From an uncultured Clostridia bacterium (GTDB taxonomy: Bacteria; Bacillota; Clostridia; Christensenellales; Borkfalkiaceae): a DNA stretch of 34,361 bases. Below the pieces are notes generated by a model. The model made no database searches. It was given only the letters and a program-made list of their open reading frames with translations, and was not told where the DNA came from. Positions 1 through 7,318 of the stretch are shown piece by piece (position 1 is the stretch's first letter; each line of letters starts with the position of its first letter). The DNA lies in the NCBI GenBank assembly GCA_944358655.1, contig CALVRO010000015.1:1-34361 (forward strand), in the 5' to 3' direction. Position numbers and translations under genes: made by a program.

Positions 1-18
1 CCTTTGTCCTTTTGGCAT
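1..18 (-). CDS. N-terminus of an unidentified minus-strand gene (partial)
   Basis: Read on the minus strand, an ATG at 18-16 is followed by codons for MPKGQR up to the window edge. It is preceded by a good ribosome binding site (AAAAAGGAGAAAAGCAA) and, further upstream, by TATAAT at 66-61. Six residues are too few to name the product. The gene diverges from cysS, with the structured repeat between them. Confidence 0.6.
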
Positions 19-60
19 TTGCTTTTCTCCTTTTTGTCATTTTGCTAAATGTCCAATTTC

Positions 61-66
61 ATTATA
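61..66 (-). promoter_or_regulatory. Probable -10 box of the leftward gene
   Basis: A perfect TATAAT lies on the minus strand about 43 nt before the ATG at 18. No good -35 box is visible 17 nt upstream; that position falls in a TGTCATTTCG repeat end. The call rests on the -10 match and the well-placed ribosome binding site downstream. Confidence 0.45.
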
Positions 67-129
67 CCACATTCGCTTGCCCGAAATGACACACTCTCCC
101 GTTGGGGGGGGTGCGCACCACAAGCGCAC

Positions 130-334
130 AATTTGCGTTAATTAAATTTCTTAACGTGCGCAAGGGGAATTCATTTCCCCGTTAAGCGCGCCACAATTTG
201 TTGCGTGAGCAACCTCAGCGGTGTGAATTGCCGCGATTAAATAATCGAGGGCTAAAACATATCGCGGCAAGAGAGGCAGAGCCTCTCAACTAACGGCAAG
301 TGGATGCCTTCGGCCAAGGCACCACTTGCGTTAA
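130..334 (-). repeat. Structured repeat, copy A (five hairpins)
   Basis: This fills most of the 334-nt gap between the leftward gene and cysS. Read on the minus strand it begins TTAACGCAAG at 334 and ends at TTAACGCAAATT (141-130). In order it shows: a long first hairpin closed by TAACG/CGTTA; a short GAGAGGC/GCCTCTC hairpin; a stem TTGCCGCGAT/ATCGCGGCAA (270-261 with 237-228) whose loop carries GCCCT and TTAT; CTGAGG, then a TTGC/GCAA hairpin, then AAATTGTG; and a GGGGAA/TTCCCC hairpin (180-175 with 169-164). The order and the unpaired motifs match copies B and C, but most stem sequences differ. A further partial unit may continue to 121. Confidence 0.8.
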
Positions 335-352
335 AATATAATAGGAGTTTTT

Positions 353-1747
353 ATGAGAATATACAACACACTTACAAGAACAAAGGAAGAATTCGTGCCG
401 CTGGAGGCGGGCAAGGTGAAGATGTACGCCTGCGGCATAACCGTTTCGGGCGAGGCGCACATAGGCCACGGCTTTCAGGCGCTGATATACGATATCATGC
501 GCAAATACCTTGAAAAGAAGGGGTACAAGGTCACCTACGCCCGCAACTATACCGACGTCGACGACAAGATAATCGCCCGCGCCAAGGAGGAGGGAGTGCC
601 CGCCGACGAGTACGCCGCAAAGATGATAGAGCGCATCGACGCCGTCATGCGCGAGATGGACATAGACGACCCCACGCTCTGGCTCAAGGCCACCCAAAAT
701 ATCGGCAACATTGAGGACTTCATCTCCGCGCTCATACAAAAGGGCCACGCATATGCCGCGCCCTCGGGCGACGTGTACTTCGACGTGTCCTCTTTCCCCG
801 GCTACGGGTGCCTTTCCAACCGCTCGGTCGAGGACATGCTCGACGGCGTGCGCGTGGAGAACGCCGAGGACAAGAAGAACCCCGCCGACTTCGCGTTGTG
901 GAAGGCGGCCAAGCCCGGCGAGATATGCTGGGATTCGCCGTGGGGCAAGGGCCGTCCCGGCTGGCACATAGAGTGCTCGGCCATGAACCGCGCCGCCTTC
1001 GGCGAGCAGATAGACATACACGGCGGCGGTAGGGATCTCATCTTCCCCCACCACGAAAACGAGATAGCCCAGACCGAGAGCCTGACGGGCAAGCGCTTTG
1101 TAAAGTACTGGACGCACAACGGCCTCATCAAGGTCAACGGGCAGAAGATGTCCAAGTCGCTGGGCAACTCCCTGCTTTTGGAAGATCTCTTAAAGAAATA
1201 CACCAACGAGGCCATCAAATTCGCGCTGCTGCAGACCAACTACCGCAACGACATAAACATAACCGACAGCCTCTTCCCCGAGGCTGAAAGGCACCTCACG
1301 TCCTTCTATAAAATTATTGGGCAGGTGGAGGACGCCTTCGGCAGGGGCTCCGAGGGCAACGCCGCCATCGACGCCCGCTTCGACGAGGCCATGGACGACG
1401 ACTTCAACACCGCGCTCGCCCTGTCCGAACTCTTTTCGGTGTTCAAGGGCATTTCGGCAAAGTGCGCGGCGGGCGACGCCTCGTGCGCAGACGACGTTTT
1501 GCAGGTCAGAAAGACATACTCGCTCCTCGGGCTCTTTAAAAAGGACGCGGCGGCCTACCTTGCCGAAGTGGCGGCAAAGGCCCCCGCCGAGGAAGTGCCC
1601 GCCCGTGTAGCCGCGCTCGCCGAACAGCGCTGGCAGGCCAAAAAGGCCAAAAACTGGGCCGAGGCCGACAGGCTGCGCGCCGAGATAGACGCCCTCGGCT
1701 ACGCCGTAAAGGACGGCAGGGAGGGCTACGCGGTGACAAAGAAGTGA
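353..1747 (+). CDS. cysS: Cysteinyl-tRNA synthetase
   Basis: This class I synthetase charges tRNA-Cys with cysteine in the cytoplasm. Its 464 residues match the usual family length. The HIGH motif is at residues 36-39 and KMSKS at 265-269 (GQKMSKSLGN). The zinc ligands typical of CysRS are present: C27 in YACGIT, C208 in WHIEC and the histidine-rich stretch around residues 232-233 (FPHHENE). The start is set by AGGAG at 343-347, 5 nt before the ATG. No T-box leader is visible upstream; that space is taken by the structured repeat. A TATAAT at 337-342 overlaps the ribosome binding site and lacks a -35 box, so the true promoter is unclear. alaS follows from its own promoter. Confidence 0.97.
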   Translation: MRIYNTLTRTKEEFVPLEAGKVKMYACGITVSGEAHIGHGFQALIYDIMRKYLEKKGYKVTYARNYTDVDDKIIARAKEEGVPADEYAAKMIERIDAVMREMDIDDPTLWLKATQNIGNIEDFISALIQKGHAYAAPSGDVYFDVSSFPGYGCLSNRSVEDMLDGVRVENAEDKKNPADFALWKAAKPGEICWDSPWGKGRPGWHIECSAMNRAAFGEQIDIHGGGRDLIFPHHENEIAQTESLTGKRFVKYWTHNGLIKVNGQKMSKSLGNSLLLEDLLKKYTNEAIKFALLQTNYRNDINITDSLFPEAERHLTSFYKIIGQVEDAFGRGSEGNAAIDARFDEAMDDDFNTALALSELFSVFKGISAKCAAGDASCADDVLQVRKTYSLLGLFKKDAAAYLAEVAAKAPAEEVPARVAALAEQRWQAKKAKNWAEADRLRAEIDALGYAVKDGREGYAVTKK

Positions 1748-1780
1748 GCGCAAAAATTTTAAAATACCTCGCGCGCACAT

Positions 1781-1809
1781 TTGACGAAAGGGGCGCGGCA
1801 TAGTATAAT
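1781..1809 (+). promoter_or_regulatory. Sigma-A type promoter of alaS
   Basis: TTGACG (1781-1786), a 17-nt spacer and TATAAT (1804-1809). The expected start near 1816 gives a short leader with an AAGGAT ribosome binding site at 1828-1833. Confidence 0.85.
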
Positions 1810-1842
1810 TATCGCGTAAGTAATTTCAAGGATAAAGTTTTT

Positions 1843-3645
1843 ATGAAAGAATTGACAAGCCAAAGTTTAAGAAGTTTATACCTCGATTTCTTTAAGGAGA
1901 GGGGGCACGCCGTCATACCTTCGGCCTCCCTCATACCCGAAAACGACCCCACCGTGCTCTTCACCACGGCGGGCATGCATCCCCTCGTGCCCTATCTTCT
2001 GGGCGAAAAGCACCCCGCGGGCAACAGGCTGACCGACGTGCAGAAGTGCGTGCGCACGGGCGATATCGACGAGGTGGGCGACGCCTCGCACTGCACCTTC
2101 TTCGAGATGCTGGGCAACTGGTCGCTCGGCGACTACTTCAAGGAGCAGATGATCCCCTGGTCGTTCGAATTCCTCACCTCGCCCGACTACCTCGGCATAC
2201 CCGTGGAGGACATAGCCGTCACCTGCTTTGCGGGCGACGACGACTGCCCGCGCGACGACGAGAGCGCCAACAAGTGGATAGAGTGCGGCATAGACCCCAA
2301 ACACGTCTTTTTCCTGCCCAAGAGCGGCAACTGGTGGGGCCCCGCCGGCACCACCGGCCCCTGCGGCCCCGACACCGAAATGCACATAATCCGCAACCAT
2401 GCCGAGGCGGACAAGCTGGGCCCCTACGACTTCGACAAGGCCCCCGCAGGCACCTTTCTCGAGATATGGAACGACGTGTTCATGCAGTACAACAAGACGG
2501 CCGAGGGAAAATTCGAGCCGCTCAAACAGCGCAATGTGGATACGGGCATGGGCCTCGAGCGCACGCTGTGCATACTCAACGGCAAGGACAGCGTGTACGA
2601 AACGGATATCTTCGAGGGCGCGATAGCCAAAATAGAGCAGCTCACGGGGCTCGGGTACGGACAGAGCGAGGAGGTGACGAGGGCCTTCCGCGTCGTTTTA
2701 GATCACGTCCGCACGGCCACGTTCATGCTGGGCGACACGAAGGGCATAGTGCCCTCCAACACCGACCAAGGGTACATTTTAAGAAGGATAATCCGCCGCG
2801 CCGTGCGCTTCGGCAGGGGCATAGGCCTGCCCCAGGGCGCGCTCAACGAGGTCTCCAAGACAATAATAGCAAAGTACGCCGACGTATATCCCGAGCTCGC
2901 GGCCAACGCCGCCAAGATAGAGGAGGAGCTGAACAGGGAGGAGGCCAAATTCTCCAAGACGCTCGCGCAGGGACTCAAGGAGTTCGAAAAGGTGGCTGCT
3001 TCCAAGTCGGCGGGCGATAAAATAGACGGCGTCACCACCTTCCACCTGTACGACACCTACGGCTTCCCCGTGGAGATAACGCAGGAGATGGCGCGCGAAA
3101 AGGGCCTCGGCGTCGACGTAGAGGGCTACAACGCCGCCTTTGCCGAGCATCAGGCCAAGTCGCGCGCGGGCAGCGAGCAGAAGTTCGCCTGCGGCCTCGC
3201 CGACCACAAGGAGGAGACCACCAAGCTCCACACCGCCACCCACCTTCTGCACGCCGCGCTAAAGCGCGTGTGCGGCGACGACGTCAACCAGAAGGGCTCC
3301 AACATAACCGAGGAGCGCCTGCGCTTCGACTTCAACTTCCCCCGCAAGCTCACCCCCGAGGAGGTCAGGGCGGTGGAGGATCTCGTCAACGGCGAAATAG
3401 CCAAGGACGAGCCCGTGGTCATGAAGGAGATGTCGCTCGACGAGGCCAAGGCCGAAGGCTTTACGGGCCTGTTCGAGAGCAAGTACGGCGAAAAGGTAAA
3501 AACCTACACGATAGGCGACTTCTCCAAGGAGATTTGCGGCGGCCCCCACGTTGAGCGCACGGGCGTTCTGGGCACCTTTAAAATTGCCAAGCAGGAAAAC
3601 GTTTCGGCGGGCGTAAAGAGGATAAAGGCCGTACTCGTAAAATAA
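1843..3645 (+). CDS. alaS: Compact alanyl-tRNA synthetase without DHHA1/C-Ala domain
   Basis: This class II synthetase charges tRNA-Ala. The catalytic core is recognisable (CTFFEMLGNWSLGDYFKEQ near residues 85-105 as motif 2; GMGLERTLCIL as motif 3). The editing domain follows with its metal-site signature: H463 and H467 in HTATHLLH, C565 and H569 in CGGPHV. The protein ends about 30 residues later at GVKRIKAVLVK. At 600 residues it is some 270 shorter than the usual bacterial enzyme, because the oligomerising DHHA1/C-Ala region is absent. The downstream DNA shows a hairpin and promoter, not a decayed continuation, so this looks like a natural short form. Similar compact AlaRS proteins are, to my knowledge, common in candidate-phyla-radiation bacteria. 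Whether a full-length copy exists elsewhere cannot be seen here. Confidence 0.9.
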   Translation: MKELTSQSLRSLYLDFFKERGHAVIPSASLIPENDPTVLFTTAGMHPLVPYLLGEKHPAGNRLTDVQKCVRTGDIDEVGDASHCTFFEMLGNWSLGDYFKEQMIPWSFEFLTSPDYLGIPVEDIAVTCFAGDDDCPRDDESANKWIECGIDPKHVFFLPKSGNWWGPAGTTGPCGPDTEMHIIRNHAEADKLGPYDFDKAPAGTFLEIWNDVFMQYNKTAEGKFEPLKQRNVDTGMGLERTLCILNGKDSVYETDIFEGAIAKIEQLTGLGYGQSEEVTRAFRVVLDHVRTATFMLGDTKGIVPSNTDQGYILRRIIRRAVRFGRGIGLPQGALNEVSKTIIAKYADVYPELAANAAKIEEELNREEAKFSKTLAQGLKEFEKVAASKSAGDKIDGVTTFHLYDTYGFPVEITQEMAREKGLGVDVEGYNAAFAEHQAKSRAGSEQKFACGLADHKEETTKLHTATHLLHAALKRVCGDDVNQKGSNITEERLRFDFNFPRKLTPEEVRAVEDLVNGEIAKDEPVVMKEMSLDEAKAEGFTGLFESKYGEKVKTYTIGDFSKEICGGPHVERTGVLGTFKIAKQENVSAGVKRIKAVLVK

Positions 3646-3861
3646 ATAGCTTTGAAAAAATCAAACAGTTATACCCGTCCGGTATAGCATCCGAAGCGCC
3701 GACGCAAAAATGCGTCGGCGCTTCGCCCTATATAAACTGTCTATAAACTATATATAATAATAGTTAAAGGGAGGGGTTTTGGCGCGGCGGAGGCGGTAAA
3801 ATTTGGTCGATAAATAATTTTCAAATTTTTGAAAAACTTTAAAAACCTAACATAAAACGGC
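3646..3861. other. Intergenic region alaS-rplM: hairpin and AT-rich DNA
   Basis: No gene is visible. It holds the hairpin at 3693-3724, then AT-rich sequence with two TATAAAC repeats. A palindrome at 3818-3835 (TTTTCAAA, TT, TTTGAAAA) lies 26 nt before the rplM -35 box. A similar palindrome precedes the pfp promoter. Confidence 0.6.
3693..3724 (+). terminator. Hairpin after alaS
   Basis: A perfect 14-bp stem (GAAGCGCCGACGCA with its complement) closes an AAAA loop. It begins 48 nt after the alaS stop. There is no clear T run, so termination would be weak or factor-dependent. Confidence 0.55.
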
Positions 3862-3890
3862 TTGACATAAATTTCATTTAATAATAAAAT
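3862..3890 (+). promoter_or_regulatory. Promoter of rplM-rpsI
   Basis: Consensus TTGACA (3862-3867), a 17-nt spacer and TAAAAT (3885-3890). The leader of about 73 nt has no strong hairpin, so I cannot confirm an L13-type autoregulatory leader. Confidence 0.88.
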
Positions 3891-3969
3891 AGTTTTACAT
3901 TGAAAAAAGAGCTAAGTAAATTACAGAAAACATACAAGTTTGACGGAGAAATGAAGTAAGGAGTAAACA

Positions 3970-4401
3970 ATGAAAACGTACATGGCAAATGCCCAGACAG
4001 TTGAAAGAAAGTGGTATGTTGTCGACGCTGCCGGCGTACCCCTCGGAAGGCTCGCTTCCAAGGTAGCCGCCGTGCTCCGCGGCAAAAACAAGCCCACCTT
4101 CACCCCCAACGTCGACACGGGCGACTTTGTGATAGTGATAAACACCGATAAGGTAGTGCTCACCGGCAAAAAGCTTACCGATAAGTTCTACCGCTATCAT
4201 ACCGGCTATATCGGCGGCTTAAAGGAAGTATCCTATAAGAAGATGCTCGCCGAAAAGAGCGACCTTGCGGTCTACGAGGCCGTAAGAGGCATGCTGCCCA
4301 AGAACTCGCTCGGCAGGGATATGATAAAGAAGCTGAGGGTGTACAAGGGCGCCGAACACAACCACGCCGCTCAGAAGCCCGAAGAGCTCAAGTTATTTTA
4401 A
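3970..4401 (+). CDS. rplM: 50S ribosomal protein L13
   Basis: L13 is an early-assembling protein of the large subunit. The 143 residues fit the family, with the typical [16 protein letters not shown] start, the [18 protein letters not shown] segment, [12 protein letters not shown] in the second half and a C-terminal [16 protein letters not shown]. The start is supported by GGAG 6-7 nt before the ATG. rpsI follows after 21 nt, the conserved L13-S9 operon order. Codon use is less C-rich than in neighbouring genes, as expected for a highly expressed gene. Confidence 0.98.
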   Translation: MKTYMANAQTVERKWYVVDAAGVPLGRLASKVAAVLRGKNKPTFTPNVDTGDFVIVINTDKVVLTGKKLTDKFYRYHTGYIGGLKEVSYKKMLAEKSDLAVYEAVRGMLPKNSLGRDMIKKLRVYKGAEHNHAAQKPEELKLF

Positions 4402-4422
4402 AAGGGGATCAGAGGATAGATT

Positions 4423-4836
4423 ATGGCAAAGGCTAATTTAAAGAAAAAATTACAGTTCTGGGGCACGGGCAGAAGAAAGAAGGCTATCGCCCGCGTCCGC
4501 CTCATACCCGCAGGTTCGGGCACCATCGTCATCAACGACAGAACTTTCGAAGATTATTTCCCCCAGTCCGTTCTGCAGTACGTTGTAAAACAGCCCCTCG
4601 CCCTTCTCGGCGCCGAAGGCAAGTACGACGTAATGGTCAACGTCTACGGCGGCGGCTACACCGGTCAGGCTAACGCCATCCGTCTCGGCATTGCCCGCGC
4701 TCTCCTTCAGGCAGAGCCCGACAGCCGCGCGGCTTTGAAAAAGGAAGGCTTCCTCACCCGCGACCCCCGCGTCAAGGAGAGAAAGAAGTACGGCCTCAAA
4801 AAAGCCCGTCGCGCACCTCAGTTCTCCAAGAGATGA
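4423..4836 (+). CDS. rpsI: 30S ribosomal protein S9
   Basis: S9 sits in the small-subunit head, and its C-terminal tail reaches the P-site tRNA. The 137-residue product carries [16 protein letters not shown] near the start, [20 protein letters not shown] in the middle and the diagnostic tail ending QFSKR. It is the second gene of the rplM operon and is followed by a strong intrinsic terminator. Confidence 0.98.
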   Translation: MAKANLKKKLQFWGTGRRKKAIARVRLIPAGSGTIVINDRTFEDYFPQSVLQYVVKQPLALLGAEGKYDVMVNVYGGGYTGQANAIRLGIARALLQAEPDSRAALKKEGFLTRDPRVKERKKYGLKKARRAPQFSKR

Positions 4837-4840
4837 TCTC

Positions 4841-4874
4841 AAAGGATACCCCTCTTTGCGGGTATCCTTTTTTT
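4841..4874 (+). terminator. Intrinsic terminator of rplM-rpsI
   Basis: A 10-bp stem AAAGGATACC/GGTATCCTTT is followed by a run of T, starting 4 nt after the rpsI stop. Confidence 0.93.
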
Positions 4875-4913
4875 ATGCCTCCGATATATAGCGGGGAGTG
4901 CGCGTATTTTCAG

Positions 4914-4955
4914 GGGCGCGGGGCGCCGCCGCACGGCGGCGCCCCGCGCCCTTTT
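4914..4955 (+). terminator. GC-rich hairpin with short T run
   Basis: A perfect 18-bp all-GC stem (4914-4931 with 4934-4951) with a CA loop is followed by TTTT. It may be a back-up terminator before the next promoter. Confidence 0.55.
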
Positions 4956-5022
4956 CGCCTTCGAAGGGGGGAGTGGGTGGTATGAAGTTGCGGGGGCAAA
5001 TGTAAAATTTTTGCGCGCCCTG

Positions 5023-5050
5023 TTGACATGGCGGCGCGGCGTGATATAAT
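5023..5050 (+). promoter_or_regulatory. Promoter of the lipoprotein gene at 5090
   Basis: TTGACA (5023-5028), a 16-nt spacer and TATAAT (5045-5050). AAAGGAGGT follows at 5072-5080, 9 nt before the ATG. Confidence 0.9.
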
Positions 5051-5089
5051 AAAATTACTCAGAACACTTTAAAAGGAGGTGTTACGACA

Positions 5090-6232
5090 ATGAAATTGTT
5101 TAAAAGAGCGTTCGCGCTCCTGCTCGCCGCGGCCGCGGTCGCAGGCGGCATGGCCGCCTGCGACGACGGGCCCGAGGATACGCCCTCGTCGTTCGATATA
5201 ACTGTCGAACAGTCGGCCGATTACGAGATTGAGGCGCCCTCTTCGGCCGCCCCGCTCGACGATGTCGAATTTACGGTCACCGTAAAAAATCCCGACAAGT
5301 ATGTGACGGGCGCCACCTACAACGGTGAGGACTGCTTCGGTTCGGACGGGGAGTACTCCTTTATAATGCCCACCGAGGACGTCGTTTTAAAGGCCGTGCT
5401 CGCCGACTACGAGGAGGTGCTCTCCGACGGCGCTCTCTGCATGGGCGCGGATGTGAACAGAACTGTCGTCATAAACAGTTCCTATCCCGACAGTTATCCT
5501 AATAATTTATGGAAGCTGCGCATAGCCACAAATTGGAACGACACGGATATATCGCAGAGAAGTTATATCGATATAATCGATGAAACGGTCATTCCCTCTT
5601 CAGCGATAACTCTTGATAAGATTGACGGATTCGATATCTTCGGTTCCACCGGCAGCAACAGGATATATTATGTTGATATCTGCATAGATACCACCCAAAT
5701 TTCCGTTGGCGAAACGTGGATACAGGTCTATCTGCGGGGCAATAATACCTCGAGCGCCGGTACTCTCACATTCTTAGTGACCGTTGTCGATAGTGTTGAA
5801 CTCAAAACCATGTCCGAAAGCGTTATCATAGACTTCAACGGCTACGCCTCAGAGGGCGACGATATCGTTGTAAGATTTTATGACGGCAACTATATCGAGA
5901 ACAGCACGATAGGTGGACAGAAAGCGCCGAGATATATTCAGGTGAGCGGTAAAGTCGGTGCCGACGGCAAGATGACATGCTCATTCGACTATGTGGTCGG
6001 GCATAGTTATTCGGTAGACATTTACAAGGGCACCGAATGGTATGAAGGGCCTATCACCAACGGTAGCGATACAGCGCAACGAGTCCTCATGCTCGGTGGG
6101 GATGTCGTCGGTCAAGGTTCGGACTCAACGGGCTTTGACGAGTATGTCGACGGCGAACTCTCTTTTGTCAATCCCAACTCGTCGCTTGAATTGACGGTTA
6201 TGGGTACTTTCCAAGAGATAAATTGGGGCTGA
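5090..6232 (+). CDS. Hypothetical surface lipoprotein
   Basis: The first 24 residues form a lipoprotein signal: a KLFKRA start, a hydrophobic Ala/Leu stretch and a lipobox GGMAAC with the acylated cysteine at 24. An acidic linker (DDGPEDTPSS) follows. Residues of about 45-105 resemble a bacterial surface-protein beta module (VEFTVTVKNPDKYV through YSFIMPTEDVVLKAVL), a pattern seen in Ig-like or InlB-type repeats. The rest (380 residues in all) is beta-rich with no motif I recognise. It is probably attached to the outer face of the membrane; the function is unknown. It has its own promoter and terminator, so it is monocistronic. Confidence 0.85.
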   Translation: MKLFKRAFALLLAAAAVAGGMAACDDGPEDTPSSFDITVEQSADYEIEAPSSAAPLDDVEFTVTVKNPDKYVTGATYNGEDCFGSDGEYSFIMPTEDVVLKAVLADYEEVLSDGALCMGADVNRTVVINSSYPDSYPNNLWKLRIATNWNDTDISQRSYIDIIDETVIPSSAITLDKIDGFDIFGSTGSNRIYYVDICIDTTQISVGETWIQVYLRGNNTSSAGTLTFLVTVVDSVELKTMSESVIIDFNGYASEGDDIVVRFYDGNYIENSTIGGQKAPRYIQVSGKVGADGKMTCSFDYVVGHSYSVDIYKGTEWYEGPITNGSDTAQRVLMLGGDVVGQGSDSTGFDEYVDGELSFVNPNSSLELTVMGTFQEINWG

Positions 6233-6260
6233 TGCCGGTCGGCAGCAACTTTTGAATAGA

Positions 6261-6293
6261 GGAGAGCGGGCTCAGGCCGCTCTCCTGTTTTTT
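6261..6293 (+). terminator. Intrinsic terminator after the lipoprotein
   Basis: Stem GGAGAGCGG/CCGCTCTCC is followed by GTTTTTT, starting 29 nt after the stop codon. Confidence 0.9.
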
Positions 6294-6317
6294 GCGGCCG
6301 CCCGAAAGGGCGGCCGC
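6294..6317 (+). repeat. Hairpin with GAAA tetraloop
   Basis: A perfect 10-bp stem GCGGCCGCCC/GGGCGGCCGC closed by GAAA lies directly after the terminator T run. No T run follows it. Its role is unknown. Confidence 0.6.
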
Positions 6318-6334
6318 CTCTCCGCTTTCGGTGG

Positions 6335-6363
6335 TTGACAAAACGCGGCGTTGGTTGTACAAT
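6335..6363 (+). promoter_or_regulatory. Promoter giving a leaderless mRNA
   Basis: TTGACA (6335-6340), a 17-nt spacer and TACAAT (6358-6363). The next ATG is at 6370, exactly where transcription would be expected to begin. Confidence 0.88.
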
Positions 6364-6369
6364 ATAGCC

Positions 6370-7194
6370 ATGATACTCACCGACGTGCACACACATTCGA
6401 CCTTTTCCTCCGACGGGCAGAGCAGCCTTGACCAAATGGCCGCCGCCGCCCGCGCCAAGGGGCTGAGATATTTTGGCGTATCCGAACACTTCGACTGCGA
6501 CTACATGGCCCTCGGCCTGCCGTACGAGGACGGCTCGCCCGCCTACACCGACGCCGAAAGCTACTTTGCCGCCGCCCGCGCCCTGCAGCGCGAAAACGAC
6601 GGCTCGTTCACCCTCCTTGCGGGGTGCGAGTTCGGCTACACCGATCACCCCGCCGCCCTCCGCCGCTACGACGAGATAGTAAAAAAATATTCGCCCGACT
6701 TCATAGTCAACTCGGTGCACACCGTCGACGGCGCCGACGGCTGGTACGCCGAATACTTCGCGGGCAAGGACAAGCGCACTGCCTATTCGCGGTACTTAAA
6801 GCGCGTGCTGCAGAGCCTTTCCGCGCCCTATCCCTTCGACATAGTGGGCCACATAGGCTACGTTTCGCGCAATGCGCCCTACGCCGACCCCAAACTGAGG
6901 TACGAGGACTTCGGGGATATCTACGACGAAATCCTCGGCGGCATTATCTCCATGAACAAGATATTGGAGGTCAACTCTTCGGCGCGCGGCGCGGGCAGCG
7001 CCTTTCTGCCCGATACCGACGTGCTCGCGCGCTACTACGCTCTGGGCGGCAGGCTGGTGTCCTTCGCCTCGGACGCCCATTCTGCGGAAAGGATAGCCCA
7101 AGGCAGGGGGGAGGCGGTTGCCGCGCTCAGGGCGATAGGCTTCAGGTACGTCACCGTGCCCGTAAAGGGCAGCTATATGCCCGTGGAGCTGTAA
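6370..7194 (+). CDS. PHP-family histidinol-phosphatase-like protein
   Basis: This PHP-domain metal-dependent phosphoesterase resembles HisJ/HisK, which removes phosphate from histidinol phosphate in histidine synthesis. The metal-binding motifs appear in order: DVHTHSTFSSDG at residues 4-15, SEHFD, CEFGY, NSVHTVDG, DIVGHIGYVSR and SDAHSAERI near the C-terminus. The length of 274 residues fits. I place the start at 6370 because the protein then begins MILTDVHTH; longer in-frame versions would run through the promoter. There is no ribosome binding site, so translation is probably leaderless. No other his genes are nearby, so the substrate is inferred from the family. Confidence 0.85.
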   Translation: MILTDVHTHSTFSSDGQSSLDQMAAAARAKGLRYFGVSEHFDCDYMALGLPYEDGSPAYTDAESYFAAARALQRENDGSFTLLAGCEFGYTDHPAALRRYDEIVKKYSPDFIVNSVHTVDGADGWYAEYFAGKDKRTAYSRYLKRVLQSLSAPYPFDIVGHIGYVSRNAPYADPKLRYEDFGDIYDEILGGIISMNKILEVNSSARGAGSAFLPDTDVLARYYALGGRLVSFASDAHSAERIAQGRGEAVAALRAIGFRYVTVPVKGSYMPVEL

Positions 7195-7199
7195 TTATT

Positions 7200-7214
7200 T
7201 TTCAAATTTTGAAA
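7200..7214. promoter_or_regulatory. Palindrome TTTCAAA-N-TTTGAAA upstream of pfp
   Basis: A 7-bp inverted repeat with a 1-nt centre ends 18 nt before the pfp -35 box. It matches the palindrome upstream of rplM (3818-3835). It could be an operator or simply an AT-rich upstream element. Confidence 0.35.
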
Positions 7215-7232
7215 TAAAATTTAATTTTGCTC

Positions 7233-7261
7233 TTGATTTTTCATCATTCATGTATTATAAT
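7233..7261 (+). promoter_or_regulatory. Promoter of pfp
   Basis: TTGATT (7233-7238), a 17-nt spacer and TATAAT (7256-7261). Around the expected start lies a hairpin, AGCGGACG (7265-7272) with CGTCCGCT (7288-7295), in the 5' leader. Confidence 0.88.
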
Positions 7262-7318
7262 ATTAGCGGACGGGCTCCTCGGGGCGTCGTCCGCTCAATA
7301 ATTTTTAGGGAGAAAGGC

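Noticed and set aside
337-342. TATAAT as -10 box for a leaderless cysS
   Set aside because: No -35 box at any reasonable spacing, and a good AGGAG 5 nt before the ATG explains translation.
3945-3972. Two-codon upstream ORF (ATG AAG TAA) before rplM
   Set aside because: Its ribosome binding site would be only 2 nt from the ATG; probably chance overlap with the rplM site.
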